NCBI RefSeq assembly: GCF_947495325.1
Contig: NZ_CANLYK010000001.1
Span: 1,798,001 to 1,862,000, forward strand
Direction of reading: 5' to 3'
Source of the DNA: an uncultured Allomuricauda sp.
GTDB lineage: Bacteria; Bacteroidota; Bacteroidia; Flavobacteriales; Flavobacteriaceae
Length of the DNA stretch: 64,000 nt
The notes beneath the pieces are model-generated. The model was given only the letters and a program-made list of their open reading frames with translations. It did not search any database and was not told the DNA's origin. A program made the translations under genes and the position numbers. Below, piece by piece: positions 1 through 10,513 of the stretch (positions are counted from its first letter, which is position 1; each line of letters begins with the position of its first letter).

Positions 1-795
1 TTTAAATGCCGCTGAGCTCATTACCATGAAACGTTGGTCATTGGCACCTATAACTTGAAGCATATTACCAGCAAACTGATACATCTGCTCTTCTGAAATA
101 GTAATAATTTCCCTACCATCTCTTTTAAGGTGTCCAAGCACATTTTTACGCTCTTTTTTATCATCAATTGTACTGGAACAGATTACTACAAAAGTTTCGG
201 CCATGGCCATCATAACATTGGTATGATAAATGGGCAAGCGTTTCCCATCTACAGTCTGGTTAGCGGTAAATAGTACCGGAAAACAATCAAAATCTTCGCA
301 AAACTCTATAAAAAGCTCTTCGTGGGCGCGTTCGGATAGTGCGCAGTATGCTTTCTGGTTAACCCTATCCTTTAATATACTACCGGTTCCCTCCAAAAAA
401 ACACCTTCTTCCTCCGCATCGGTATAATCCACAATAGTATCTATGCGAAAACCATGTTCTTCCAACGTATCAAAGATATCTTTTCTACGTTCCTTTCTTC
501 GGTTTTCGGCAAACATGGGATACACACATACGGTTCCGCTATCATGGAATGATATCCAATTGTTCGGGAAAATGGAATCTGGAGTGTCCGTTTCCTTTTT
601 ATCGTGCACAACAATAACGTTCACACCATGGTCTCTTAGCTTGGTCACAAAATCATCAAACTCCTGCTGGGCCTTACCATTGACTTCATCATTCTTTATG
701 TTCAACTCCTCTTGAAAGTAATTGTTCACTGCCGTCTGTTCATTCATTCTGAAATTGACAGGCCTAATCATTAAAATTGTGTTGGTAACTTGCAT
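1..795 (-). CDS. ctlX: CtlX-type citrulline/guanidine hydrolase (3' end cut by window edge)
   Basis: Amidinotransferase-superfamily enzyme resembling the CtlX citrulline-utilisation hydrolases; likely acts on arginine/citrulline-type substrates in the cytoplasm. I translated the minus strand: 265 codons are open from the ATG at 795 to base 1, so roughly the last 40 residues, including the expected catalytic cysteine, lie outside the window. Visible motifs are FPNNW (76-80), EGTGS (135-139) and the His of IYHTNV (H191), matching the guanidine-binding and catalytic His/acid positions of the superfamily. The ATG at 795 gives the family-typical start MQVTNTILMIRPVNFRMNEQ. It begins 12 nt after the stop of a second superfamily member, so the two are probably one transcript. 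Family assignment is from recall of motifs; the exact substrate is not certain. Confidence 0.85.
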   Translation of the reverse strand, partial: MQVTNTILMIRPVNFRMNEQTAVNNYFQEELNIKNDEVNGKAQQEFDDFVTKLRDHGVNVIVVHDKKETDTPDSIFPNNWISFHDSGTVCVYPMFAENRRKERRKDIFDTLEEHGFRIDTIVDYTDAEEEGVFLEGTGSILKDRVNQKAYCALSERAHEELFIEFCEDFDCFPVLFTANQTVDGKRLPIYHTNVMMAMAETFVVICSSTIDDKKERKNVLGHLKRDGREIITISEEQMYQFAGNMLQVIGANDQRFMVMSSAAFK

Positions 796-807
796 TGGAA
801 CGATTCT

Positions 808-1722
808 TTATGCTCTTATTAACGGTAACGTACTACAGCGTAAAAGGCCTTCTTGCTTGGCAATCTCCGCATATGGAACTTCCTCTACCACAAAGCCATT
901 TTCACGCAACCAATTGTTCAAGCGGGTAAAACTTTTTTCTGAAACAACAACTTCTGGGGAAATGGAAAATACATTGCTGAACATCTGGTACATCTCATCT
1001 TTGGTAATTTCAAATACGTTGTCCTTTCCAAAATAATCAACGAGCCATTGGTATTCTTCTTCAATTAAAAATCCATTTTTATGCAAAATTGCTTTATTCC
1101 TCCCTACCGGCTGAAAACAACAATCCAAGTGCAAGGCATTATCTTTTGCGATTGTGTTTGATTTTCGGAGTTCAAAGGATTTTACTTTTTTATGCGGAAA
1201 TTGTGCCCTTATGTATTCTACCGCTTCATTGTTGGTCCTAGCAGTTATTAAATCGGGATAGTCTTTACCCGTATAGGTGCCAATAAAAATGTATTCGTTC
1301 CATGGCATGACATCACCTCCTTCAATATGTACCTCTTCCGGAGGGCGGACAATCTTGGTTGGGTCCATTTTATCCAAAACATGTTGAATGGCATCAAATT
1401 CCTTTTCACGATCGGGCAATATATTGGAGTGAAATAATTTATCCTCAATGACAAATGCAATGTCCCTAGAGAAAATCTGATTGCAATTCTCCAAAATTGA
1501 AGGCCTAAATACTTCAATTCCATACTTTTGGAACACTCTTGCAAACGCTTCCATTTCGTTTACCATATCTTCTTCCTTAGGATATGTGCCCGCTAGAATA
1601 TGCTCCAAAGATTTAGGGTCATAAGCTTCTTCAGGTTTTGGTACTGGCCCACAACTTTTGGCTGTACCCAAAATGACCGCTTTGAGCGGGTCCGTTTCAT
1701 TTAAAATATGCAATTGCATCAT
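808..1722 (-). CDS. arginine deiminase / dimethylarginine dimethylaminohydrolase-like amidinotransferase
   Basis: 304-residue guanidine-modifying enzyme of the pentein fold. The catalytic set is visible: HIEGGD (H132-D137), the ALHLDC motif (H198, D200) and a C-terminal LRCSTLPL with the likely nucleophile Cys296. It probably hydrolyses arginine or a methylated arginine; sequence alone does not decide between deiminase, DDAH-like and related activities. Two ATG codons (1722 and 1719) are in tandem and either could be used. It lies 12 nt upstream of the CtlX-type gene, suggesting a two-step arginine/citrulline catabolic unit. A TAGATTTG element at 1793-1800 could be the -7 box of its promoter. 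Confidence 0.85.
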   Translation of the reverse strand: MMQLHILNETDPLKAVILGTAKSCGPVPKPEEAYDPKSLEHILAGTYPKEEDMVNEMEAFARVFQKYGIEVFRPSILENCNQIFSRDIAFVIEDKLFHSNILPDREKEFDAIQHVLDKMDPTKIVRPPEEVHIEGGDVMPWNEYIFIGTYTGKDYPDLITARTNNEAVEYIRAQFPHKKVKSFELRKSNTIAKDNALHLDCCFQPVGRNKAILHKNGFLIEEEYQWLVDYFGKDNVFEITKDEMYQMFSNVFSISPEVVVSEKSFTRLNNWLRENGFVVEEVPYAEIAKQEGLLRCSTLPLIRA

Positions 1723-1792
1723 ATATGATTACTTCATTGGTAAGGGGTAATAAAATACCTTGAACTGGAGGAAATCCTCAAAAATTGTATGG

Positions 1793-1800
1793 CAAATCTA
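1793..1800 (-). promoter_or_regulatory. possible -7 element of the amidinotransferase promoter
   Basis: Reads TAGATTTG on the minus strand, matching the Bacteroidota -7 consensus TAnnTTTG. No good TTG element is seen 19-21 nt upstream, so this is a half-match only. It would place the start of transcription about 65 nt before the gene. The rest of the 1723-2009 intergenic stretch is AT-rich and shows nothing else I can support. Confidence 0.35.
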
Positions 1801-2009
1801 ATGCTTTGCCAACGATTTTCCATTTAGTTAAATAGAAAAAATATCAGTTTTATTAAGGCATTTTACTATCCTTTATGGATTTTACTATTATATTTTTAAT
1901 TGTTTGATTTTCAAATGTTTAAAATCAATATAGTTATAAAAAAATTCAATATTTAAGTGTGAAATTATATAAATTAATTACTACATTTAAAATAAGAAAA
2001 AACGTAAAG

Positions 2010-2477
2010 ATGAAAAAAAACACTTTCCTTTTCAGTTTGATCGTTTTAATTGTTTTGGGTTTTACCGTTGAGAATCTTTTCCCCAATATGCTGTCTTTTT
2101 CCAAGTCGTTAAACTCAAAAAAAAGTGATGGACTAGATTATTCCAAAAAATATGTAGACTGTATAAATGATGCTGATTTTTTAGCCCGTTCGAATCCAAA
2201 ATTGGAAGGTTATGCCGATGAACATCAGAGAATTTTTGAGGAACTGAATTTAAGCTTGGAAAAATACCAACGTTCATTAGACTCCACTATCCAAAATTTA
2301 AATACCATTGATGCCCATGAGTTCCTGCACAGTGAATATGAAAAAAGTAAAGGGTTGATTCAAAAAGAGAATACTTCAGAAATAAAAAAATACTACCATA
2401 TTAAAGCGATGGAACTATGCTATACAATGGATAAATCCTTAAATGTAAATTTAAAAGGTAACCTCGAAAAGTTTTAG
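2010..2477 (+). CDS. small exported or membrane-anchored protein of unknown function
   Basis: 155 residues from the ATG at 2010. A longer reading from a GTG at 1959 is possible, but the ATG places a clean N-terminal signal at once: MKKNTF followed by a hydrophobic stretch of about 15 residues. The mature part is charged, lysine- and glutamate-rich, probably helical, with no cysteine pair or enzyme motif I recognise. It stands alone, convergent with citrate synthase and separated from it by a bidirectional terminator, so it is a single-gene unit. I do not recognise a family. Confidence 0.65.
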   Translation: MKKNTFLFSLIVLIVLGFTVENLFPNMLSFSKSLNSKKSDGLDYSKKYVDCINDADFLARSNPKLEGYADEHQRIFEELNLSLEKYQRSLDSTIQNLNTIDAHEFLHSEYEKSKGLIQKENTSEIKKYYHIKAMELCYTMDKSLNVNLKGNLEKF

Positions 2478-2483
2478 CAAAGA

Positions 2484-2512
2484 AAAAGGCGATTTGTTTA
2501 GAATCGCCTTAT
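2484..2512. terminator. bidirectional intrinsic terminator
   Basis: Perfect 9-bp stem aaggcgatt (2486-2494) / aatcgcctt (2502-2510) with a 7-nt loop, flanked by an A-run on the left and an AT-rich tract on the right. It sits between the convergent small exported-protein gene and citrate synthase and could serve both. Confidence 0.75.
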
Positions 2513-2535
2513 AAATATAGTTTAGGGAACTTCCC

Positions 2536-3819
2536 CTACCTTTTCTCAACGTTAATGAATGGTCTAAGGTTTTCTCCCACATACACCTGTCTTGGTCTTC
2601 CAATCGGTTCTCCTTTTAACCTCATTTCCCTCCATTGCGCAATCCAACCTGGCAACCTACCTAAAGCAAACATTACCGTAAACATTTCCGTAGGGATACC
2701 CAAAGCACGATAGATAATACCTGAGTAAAAGTCTACATTTGGATATAGCTTTCTTTTTACAAAGTAATCATCTTCCAAAGCTTCTTTTTCAAGGCCTTTT
2801 GCAATATCTAAGATTGGGTCTTCAATTCCCAAGCTACCCAACACTTCATCAGCAGATTTCTTGATGATCTTTGCTCTTGGATCAAAATTCTTATAAACTC
2901 TATGCCCAAAGCCCATTAATCTGAATGGGTCATTTTTGTCCTTGGCCTTGGCCATATATTTTTTTGTATCGCCTCCATCTGCTTGAATGGCTTCCAACAT
3001 TTCTAGAACTGCTTGGTTAGCCCCTCCATGAAGAGGGCCCCATAAAGCTGAAATTCCTGCAGATAATGATGCATACAACCCTGCATGTGATGATCCCACA
3101 ATACGCACTGTTGATGTGGAACAATTCTGTTCATGATCAGCATGTAAAATCAATAATTTATCCAATGCATCAATCACTACTGGGTCTTTTTTATATTCTT
3201 GGTTTGGTTTTTTGAACATCATTTTATGGATGTTTTCAACATACCCAAGAGTATCATCACCATAATCCAATGGTAATCCTTTCTTTTTTCGCTGTGCCCA
3301 AGCTACTAAAACAGGAAACTTGGCCAAGATGCGTACTATGGAACTGTACATCGCACTTTCAGAAGAAACGTCTACCGATGTTGGATTAAAAGCTACCAAT
3401 GCACTGGTTAAAGAGGATAACACTCCCATGGGATGCGCTGACTTTGGAAAACCATCCAAAATCTTTTTCATCTCTTCATCTACCTGGGATTCTTCTTTGA
3501 TATCATTATGAAAAGTATCAAGTTGCTCCTTATTTGGTAGTTCTCCAAAAATTAAAAGATACGCCACCTCAAGAAAATCAGCTTTCTCGGCTAAATCTTC
3601 AATAGAATACCCTCTATATCTTAATATTCCTTTTTCTCCATCCAAAAAAGTGATAGCACTCTCGCATGAACCGGTGTTTTTATACCCAGGGTCTATGGTC
3701 ACCATTCCACTAGATGCCCTAAGTGCTTTTATATCTATAGCAAGTTCATCCTCTGTTCCTTTAATAACAGGGAATTCATATTTTTCACCTTCATATTCAA
3801 GTATTGCTTTATCAGACAT
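2536..3819 (-). CDS. gltA: citrate synthase
   Basis: Condenses acetyl-CoA with oxaloacetate to citrate, the entry step of the TCA cycle. 427 residues, the usual length of the hexameric bacterial type I enzyme. Catalytic residues are visible: His264 in GPLHGGAN, His306 in GFGHRVYK and Asp363 in NVDFYSG; the HADHEQN block (226-232) is also conserved. The start MSDKAILEYEGEKYEF is typical. It appears to be monocistronic, with its own promoter at 3854-3884 and the terminator at 2484-2512. Confidence 0.97.
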   Translation of the reverse strand: MSDKAILEYEGEKYEFPVIKGTEDELAIDIKALRASSGMVTIDPGYKNTGSCESAITFLDGEKGILRYRGYSIEDLAEKADFLEVAYLLIFGELPNKEQLDTFHNDIKEESQVDEEMKKILDGFPKSAHPMGVLSSLTSALVAFNPTSVDVSSESAMYSSIVRILAKFPVLVAWAQRKKKGLPLDYGDDTLGYVENIHKMMFKKPNQEYKKDPVVIDALDKLLILHADHEQNCSTSTVRIVGSSHAGLYASLSAGISALWGPLHGGANQAVLEMLEAIQADGGDTKKYMAKAKDKNDPFRLMGFGHRVYKNFDPRAKIIKKSADEVLGSLGIEDPILDIAKGLEKEALEDDYFVKRKLYPNVDFYSGIIYRALGIPTEMFTVMFALGRLPGWIAQWREMRLKGEPIGRPRQVYVGENLRPFINVEKR

Positions 3820-3853
3820 TGTATGGTTTAAAAGATTAACAAAATAGAGGGTG

Positions 3854-3884
3854 CAAAATTACGAAAAAGCAGAGCAATTAACAA
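3854..3884 (-). promoter_or_regulatory. sigma-A-type promoter of gltA
   Basis: On the minus strand: TTG (3882-3884), 20-nt spacer, TAATTTTG (3854-3861). Both elements match the Bacteroidota consensus. Predicted transcription start is near 3848, giving a leader of about 30 nt before the citrate synthase ATG. Confidence 0.65.
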
Positions 3885-3943
3885 TCTCCTGGGCACATTT
3901 ATAGCTGTGCAAAACATAATTAATTGTTAAGTATAAAACAGTA

Positions 3944-5488
3944 TTAGGAAGCTTTAAAATTGTAGAGCACTTTATAGTAGTTGTCCACCGATTTTTTCCA
4001 AGTAAAACGCTTTTTTTTGGCTGCTGCTTGGATTTTCTTCCAGGTCGTTTTATCGTTTTCATAAATATCCAAGGCCAAATCGAACCCATCAAGCATATTC
4101 TTAATTTTCTCATCATAGGTATCCCCATCAAAACAGAAGCCTGTCTTCATATGGGAAACGGTATCTTTTAGTCCTCCAGTATAATGCACCAAACAAGGAT
4201 TTCCATTACGCATGGCCAACATTTGACTTATTCCGCAGGGTTCAAAAAGACTGGGCATAAAATATAGATCGGATTCCAAGTAAATGGAATCTATTAGGCT
4301 TTCAGATTGGCCATTGGTAAAAATGAAATTTTTGTGCTCATAGCTCAATTTTCTAAAAAGCTCCTCATATTCTGGAGCCCCTGTACCCAAAAGCATAAAA
4401 ATACCGTCAACCTTTTTCAGCTTCTTCAAAATTTCCACAAATGCTTCAGGCGAACGTCTAAAAAAATAGAACTTTTGTTCGGTTAATCTTGCTATGCTTG
4501 ATACTATGAATTTGGGGCGTACGTCTACATATTCCATTATCTTTTCACCGGTATGGGCCAAGAAATCAGCTTTGTATTTTTTTGATTCTTCTTGAAGCCA
4601 CCTAAAAAGAGCTTTTACCGTATTCCGATAAATAAATCCACTTTCCTCCGCATTAATGTTTTTGTAGTTGCATCCATTTAAAATTCCTAAGAGCCTCCCT
4701 TCTTCATCGGCTTTAAGCAAATCTTTTTCCAATCCTTCCCCTCCAATGAACTCTGGGGGAGAGCTTGGCAACAAAATGTCTTCCTTATATGATGGGGAAA
4801 CGGTATGTACAGCATCGGCAAAACGAATTCCAACAGCCATTAAGTTGATACAATCCTGATATCGATAATCCATTAGGGCCATATAGTCCATTTCTATATG
4901 GGGAAACCAATTCCTTACTGATGAATAATTATCATCAAACGGACGGATACCCTGAATGGCCAAGTTGTGGATACTGTATACCGTATGAATCTTCTTTAAG
5001 TTTTTATAATCACTATGGTATTCCCGTAAAAAAAGAAGCAAACTGGAATGCCAGTCGTGCAAATGAATAATATCCAATTTTCCAAAAGCTCCTTTTTTGA
5101 TGGCTTCAGCCACTGCAGTACAAAAAATGAAGTACTTTATAGCGTCTGTGAAAAAGGGTTCTTCAGGATCATTATGGTATATATGGGCAATATCCCCTGC
5201 CTCAATTTCTGGATGATGCAGCACATAATGAACAATATTGGAATATTCTTTCTTTGGTTTTACTTCATAAAGTTCCGCGGTATAGGTCAAACCCCGAAGC
5301 GAAAAATTCAGGTTTGTTTTAAATAGTCCTTCTTGGTGAAGCCTGCTATATGAGGGAACTATTACATGAACCTTATCCCCACGCTGGGAAATTTGCCTGG
5401 GAACATCTCTGACCACATCGCCCATTCCTCCCGCTTTACAATTGGCCAAGGCATCATTTTCTGCCGCAACAAAAAGAAAATTGTTCAT
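3944..5488 (-). CDS. glgA: GT5-family glycogen (starch) synthase
   Basis: Transfers glucose from a nucleotide sugar to a growing alpha-1,4-glucan. 514 residues. The N-terminal nucleotide-sugar motif appears as KAGGMGDV (18-25, usual form KTGGLADV), followed by the conserved IHLHDWHS and IHN elements of the Rossmann domain. The second domain carries SSIARLTEQK and the acid motif LFEPCGISQM, then HYTGGLKDTV. Several blocks differ from the E. coli enzyme (for example NGCNYKNI in place of NGIDxxxW), so it is a divergent flavobacterial branch. The ATG at 5488 is the first good start. No other glycogen genes are nearby; it follows eno on the same strand behind a terminator. Confidence 0.87.
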   Translation of the reverse strand: MNNFLFVAAENDALANCKAGGMGDVVRDVPRQISQRGDKVHVIVPSYSRLHQEGLFKTNLNFSLRGLTYTAELYEVKPKKEYSNIVHYVLHHPEIEAGDIAHIYHNDPEEPFFTDAIKYFIFCTAVAEAIKKGAFGKLDIIHLHDWHSSLLLFLREYHSDYKNLKKIHTVYSIHNLAIQGIRPFDDNYSSVRNWFPHIEMDYMALMDYRYQDCINLMAVGIRFADAVHTVSPSYKEDILLPSSPPEFIGGEGLEKDLLKADEEGRLLGILNGCNYKNINAEESGFIYRNTVKALFRWLQEESKKYKADFLAHTGEKIMEYVDVRPKFIVSSIARLTEQKFYFFRRSPEAFVEILKKLKKVDGIFMLLGTGAPEYEELFRKLSYEHKNFIFTNGQSESLIDSIYLESDLYFMPSLFEPCGISQMLAMRNGNPCLVHYTGGLKDTVSHMKTGFCFDGDTYDEKIKNMLDGFDLALDIYENDKTTWKKIQAAAKKKRFTWKKSVDNYYKVLYNFKAS

Positions 5489-5553
5489 TAGGTAAGTTTT
5501 GCTAGTTAATCTTGCTTGGTTTAATTTCTTAAGTTAATCTTTCTTACTGAAAC

Positions 5554-5587
5554 AAAAAAAAGCCTTTCTCAATTTAGAAAGGCTTTT
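5554..5587 (-). terminator. intrinsic terminator of eno
   Basis: 12-bp perfect stem aaaagcctttct (5558-5569) / agaaaggctttt (5576-5587), 6-nt loop. Read on the minus strand it ends in a run of eight T, just after the enolase stop codon. Confidence 0.85.
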
Positions 5588-5611
5588 ATTATGCTAAAAA
5601 ATCATTATCTA

Positions 5612-6961
<1,350 letters not shown>

Positions 6962-7022
6962 CTAAGCTTTATGATAATGCTCATAAAACCCTTATAATAA
7001 CCTAAAAATAAACTATAACGTT

Positions 7023-8135
7023 TTAGTTGCGACTTGTCTTGATTGCTTCAAAAAATTGGTCAAATAAATAATCTGCATCATGTGGTCCGGGACTGGCCTC
7101 TGGGTGATATTGAACGGAAAATACATCTTTGCCCTTCATTTTTATTCCTGCCACGGTATTATCATTCAAATGTAGATGTGTAATCTCCAAATCTTTATTG
7201 GACTCTGTTTCTTCCCTATTTACAGCAAAACCATGGTTTTGAGAGGTAATCTCTCCCTTCCCTGTCACCAAATTAAGAATTGGATGGTTTATCCCTCTAT
7301 GTCCGTTGTGCATTTTATAGGTTGAAACTCCATTAGCCAATGCCAATACTTGATGCCCAAGACATATTCCAAACAAAGGTTTGTTGGAATCTATCATTCC
7401 CTTGGTAGTTTCGATAGCTTCGGTCAATGGTTCCGGATCTCCTGGGCCATTGGAAATGAAGTATCCATCAGGGTTCCATTTTTCCAGTTCTGCAAAGGGT
7501 GTGTTGTATGGGAATACTTTTATGTAAGCCCCTCTTTTAGCAAGGTTCCTAAGGATGTTCTTTTTAATTCCAATGTCCAATGCAGAAATCTTATAGGTTG
7601 CATTTTCTTCTCCAAAATAATAAGGCTCTTTTGTAGAAACCTTGGAGGAAAGCTCCAGACCTACCATACTTGGCACCTTTGCCAATTCTTTCTTTAACTC
7701 ATCCAACTCATCCACTCGTGTGGAAATTAGAGCGTTCATAGCACCATTATCCCTAATATAGCTCACCAAAGCCCTTGTATCCACATCCGAAATAGCAAAA
7801 AGATCGTTCTTGTCCAAAAAATCCAACAGACTCATATCTGCACTTGGCCGAGAATAGTCATAACTAAAGTTTTTTACGATAAGTCCGGCAATTTTAATGG
7901 AATCCGATTCTACTTCTTCTGCATTGGTCCCATAGTTACCGATATGGGCATTTGTGGTCACCATCAATTGTCCAAAGTAAGATGGATCCGTAAAAATTTC
8001 TTGATACCCAGTCATTCCAGTATTAAAACATACTTCACCAACAGCTGTTCCCTCCTTATTCCCGATAGCCTTGCCATAGAAAACAGTACCATCTGCCAGT
8101 AATACCAGTGCTTTTTTCTTTGAGTGATACTTCAT
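7023..8135 (-). CDS. carA: carbamoyl-phosphate synthase small (glutaminase) subunit
   Basis: Hydrolyses glutamine and channels ammonia to CarB for carbamoyl phosphate, feeding pyrimidine and arginine synthesis. 370 residues from the ATG at 8135; a longer reading to 8162 needs a TTG start and runs toward the rplQ terminator, so I prefer the ATG (MKYHSKKKALVLLADG). Domains: N-terminal CPSase domain (about 1-150) and class I glutamine amidotransferase (about 190-365) with nucleophile Cys258 in GICLGHQ and the His344/Glu346 pair in YHPEASPGP. It follows the rplQ terminator by about 35 nt; some read-through from the ribosomal operon is possible. carB is not in the window. Confidence 0.96.
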   Translation of the reverse strand: MKYHSKKKALVLLADGTVFYGKAIGNKEGTAVGEVCFNTGMTGYQEIFTDPSYFGQLMVTTNAHIGNYGTNAEEVESDSIKIAGLIVKNFSYDYSRPSADMSLLDFLDKNDLFAISDVDTRALVSYIRDNGAMNALISTRVDELDELKKELAKVPSMVGLELSSKVSTKEPYYFGEENATYKISALDIGIKKNILRNLAKRGAYIKVFPYNTPFAELEKWNPDGYFISNGPGDPEPLTEAIETTKGMIDSNKPLFGICLGHQVLALANGVSTYKMHNGHRGINHPILNLVTGKGEITSQNHGFAVNREETESNKDLEITHLHLNDNTVAGIKMKGKDVFSVQYHPEASPGPHDADYLFDQFFEAIKTSRN

Positions 8136-8171
8136 TGTGATTTTTAATTTCGAGTTTGACAAAAAAACATA

Positions 8172-8203
8172 AAAAAAGGATAAGTTTTCACTTATCCTTT
8201 TTA
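8172..8203 (-). terminator. intrinsic terminator ending the ribosomal protein operon
   Basis: 12-bp stem aaaaaggataag (8173-8184) / cttatccttttt (8191-8202), 6-nt loop ttttca, with a T-run following on the minus strand. It lies about 30 nt after the rplQ stop. Confidence 0.85.
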
Positions 8204-8231
8204 CAATTATCTAATAGTTAATAACATCTTG

Positions 8232-8735
8232 TTATTCTTCTGAATCATCTGCTGTTTTTGTTTCAGCAACTGGAGCAGCTGCTTCTACTTTTTTACCTCC
8301 ACCTCTTCTGCTTCTTCTGGTGGTTTTCTTGGCAGGTTTGCCAGCGTTGTAAAGTTCGTTAAAATCAACCAACTCTATCATCGCCATATCGGCGTTATCT
8401 CCAAGACGGTTACCCAACTTGATGATTCTTGTATATCCTCCAGGTCTATCCCCAACTTTTTCAGCTACAGTTCCGAACAATTCCGTAACGGCATGTTTAC
8501 TTCTTAGGTTGCTAAAAACAATCCTTCTGTTGTGGGTACCTTTTTCGGTAGTCTGATTGTTCTCTGCTTTAGACTTGGTAATCAACGGCTCTACAAACTG
8601 CTTTAATGCTTTTGCCTTGGCAACTGTAGTGTTGATTCTTTTATGTTCTATTAGGGAACAGGCCATATTAGCCAACATTGCCTTTCTGTGGGCTGCTGTT
8701 CTACCTAAGTGATTGAATTTTTTTCCGTGTCTCAT
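8232..8735 (-). CDS. rplQ: 50S ribosomal protein L17
   Basis: Large-subunit protein at the exit-tunnel side. 167 residues; the conserved core ([20 protein letters not shown] onward) ends near residue 116, and the remainder is a low-complexity tail first rich in Lys/Arg/Gly, then Ala/Glu/Asp. E. coli L17 is about 127 residues, so the tail is extra, as is usual in Bacteroidota. Last gene of the alpha block, 61 nt after rpoA, directly before a terminator. Confidence 0.97.
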   Translation of the reverse strand: MRHGKKFNHLGRTAAHRKAMLANMACSLIEHKRINTTVAKAKALKQFVEPLITKSKAENNQTTEKGTHNRRIVFSNLRSKHAVTELFGTVAEKVGDRPGGYTRIIKLGNRLGDNADMAMIELVDFNELYNAGKPAKKTTRRSRRGGGKKVEAAAPVAETKTADDSEE

Positions 8736-8796
8736 CTTTTTGTTTTATCATCTTGCTTCCAAACCCGTAAAATCACGAGGAGCAAAATATGATTAC

Positions 8797-9789
8797 TTAA
8801 TCTTTGTCCAATTTATATTTTGATAAATCCATTCCAAACTGAAGTCCTTTGTTGATTACCAACTCTTCCAATTCGGTCAATGATTTTTTACCAAAGTTTC
8901 TGAACTTCATCAAATCATTTTTGTTGAAAGAAACCAAATCTCCCAAAGTATCAACTTCAGCAGCTTTAAGACAGTTCAATGCCCTTACTGACAAGTCCAT
9001 GTCTACCAATTTGGTTTTCAACAATTGACGCATATGCAATGATTCCTCATCATATGTCTCCGTTTGTGCAATTTCATCAGCTTCTAATGTAATACGCTCA
9101 TCAGAGAACAACATGAAGTGGTGGATCAAAACTTTAGCAGCTTCGGTCAACGCATCTTTTGGGTGAATTGAACCGTCAGTAACGATTTCGAAAACCAATT
9201 TTTCGTAATCGGTCTTTTGTTCAACCCTAAAGTTCTCAATGCTATATTTTACATTCTTCACTGGAGTGTAAACAGAATCAACAGCAATGCTTCCCAAAGG
9301 TGCATTGGATTTTTTGTTTTCCTCAGCAGGAACATATCCACGTCCTTTTTCAATAATAACCTCAAGGTTAATACTTACTTTAGGGTCCATGTTACAGATA
9401 ACTAAATCTGGATTAAGGACTTGATAACCTGAAATGAACTTTTGGAAATCTCCAGCAGTCAATTGCTCTTTTCCACTTACTGAAACAGAAACTGTTTCGC
9501 TCTCAACATCATCAATCTGTCTTTTAAAACGAACCTGCTTCAGGTTCAATATCATTTCTGTAACGTCTTCAACAACGCCAGGAATAACAGAAAACTCATG
9601 CTCAACTCCATCTATACGTACCGAAGTAATTGCAAAACCTTCCAAAGAGGAAAGTAAAACTCTTCGTAACGCATTTCCAACTGTTAATCCATAACCAGGT
9701 TCCAAAGGGCGGAATTCAAACTTCCCTTCGAAATCTGTTGAATCTATCATTATAACTTTATCGGGCTTCTGAAAATTTAGTAATGCCAT
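8797..9789 (-). CDS. rpoA: RNA polymerase alpha subunit
   Basis: Scaffolds core RNA polymerase assembly and contacts upstream promoter DNA and activators. 330 residues: N-terminal dimerisation domain (about 1-230; [20 protein letters not shown]) and C-terminal helix-hairpin-helix domain (about 255-320; [31 protein letters not shown]). Sits 18 nt after rpsD in the standard alpha-operon order rpsM-rpsK-rpsD-rpoA-rplQ. Confidence 0.98.
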   Translation of the reverse strand: MALLNFQKPDKVIMIDSTDFEGKFEFRPLEPGYGLTVGNALRRVLLSSLEGFAITSVRIDGVEHEFSVIPGVVEDVTEMILNLKQVRFKRQIDDVESETVSVSVSGKEQLTAGDFQKFISGYQVLNPDLVICNMDPKVSINLEVIIEKGRGYVPAEENKKSNAPLGSIAVDSVYTPVKNVKYSIENFRVEQKTDYEKLVFEIVTDGSIHPKDALTEAAKVLIHHFMLFSDERITLEADEIAQTETYDEESLHMRQLLKTKLVDMDLSVRALNCLKAAEVDTLGDLVSFNKNDLMKFRNFGKKSLTELEELVINKGLQFGMDLSKYKLDKD

Positions 9790-9807
9790 ATTGGATTAAT
9801 GTTGATT

Positions 9808-10413
9808 TTATTTAGAGTATAACTCGACGATTAATTGTTCCTTGATATTTTCAGGAATCTGCAATCTTTCTGGAATAGCCACAAAAGAACCTTCTTTCTT
9901 TTCTGTGTTCCAAGTAATCCATTCGTAAACGCTACTATTGTTATCCAAGGAATTTTGGATTGCTTGAACGGATTTAGATTTTTCCCTAACTCCAACAACA
10001 TCGCCTGGTTTTAATGAGTATGAAGGAATATTTACGATTTCACCATTTACGATGATGTGCCTGTGCGAAACTAATTGCCTAGCGCCGCTTCTGGTAGGAG
10101 AAAGTCCCATTCTGTAGACTACATTGTCTAAACGGGATTCACATAGTTGAAGTAAAACTTCACCAGTTACTCCTTTGCTACGGTTTGCTTTGTCAAAAAG
10201 GTTCCTGAATTGTTTTTCCAAAATACCATAGGTATACTTGGCTTTTTGCTTCTCCATCAACTGGATTGCATATTCAGACTTCTTACCACGGCGTCTGTTG
10301 TTACCGTGTTGTCCTGGAGGGTAACTTTTCTTTTCGAAGGCTTTGTCGTCTCCGAAAATCGCTTCTCCAAATTTTCTAGCGATTTTTGATTTTGGTCCTG
10401 TGTATCTTGCCAT
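9808..10413 (-). CDS. rpsD: 30S ribosomal protein S4 (zinc-free form)
   Basis: Primary 16S rRNA binder that nucleates 30S assembly; in E. coli it also represses the alpha operon. 201 residues with the S4 RNA-binding domain around 95-160 ([20 protein letters not shown]). The N-terminal segment has no cysteine cluster, so this is the zinc-independent type. A 100-nt gap holding a nested RNA structure precedes it, which fits autoregulation by S4. Confidence 0.98.
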   Translation of the reverse strand: MARYTGPKSKIARKFGEAIFGDDKAFEKKSYPPGQHGNNRRRGKKSEYAIQLMEKQKAKYTYGILEKQFRNLFDKANRSKGVTGEVLLQLCESRLDNVVYRMGLSPTRSGARQLVSHRHIIVNGEIVNIPSYSLKPGDVVGVREKSKSVQAIQNSLDNNSSVYEWITWNTEKKEGSFVAIPERLQIPENIKEQLIVELYSK

Positions 10414-10426
10414 CTTCTTTTAATTT

Positions 10427-10499
10427 GAAAGTGCGATTATGAATTAAGGCTTATCCTTCGATAATCTACAAAGCACTTTCGTGAAGCCCCATATTGGGC
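10427..10499 (-). ncRNA. candidate structured mRNA leader upstream of rpsD
   Basis: In the 100-nt gap between rpsK and rpsD the two strands hold nested complementarities: 8-bp outer helix (10427-10434 with 10473-10480), 6-bp middle helix (10435-10440 with 10461-10466) separated by a 6-nt bulge, and a 4-bp apical hairpin (10446-10449 with 10455-10458). A separate GCCC/GGGC hairpin lies just 5' of it in the transcript (10486-10499). The structure ends 13 nt before the rpsD start codon. Inferred to be an S4-binding leader; pairing was found by eye. Confidence 0.5.
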
Positions 10500-10513
10500 C
10501 GATTTATTACTAT

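Noticed and set aside
230..1036. Three plus-strand open frames at the left edge
   Set aside because: They lie opposite a minus-strand frame open for 265 codons with clear guanidine-hydrolase motifs (FPNNW, EGTGS), so they are antisense shadows.
3893..3910. GCACA/TGTGC hairpin after glgA as a terminator
   Set aside because: The stem is only 5 bp, has no T-run on either side, and lies next to the gltA promoter.
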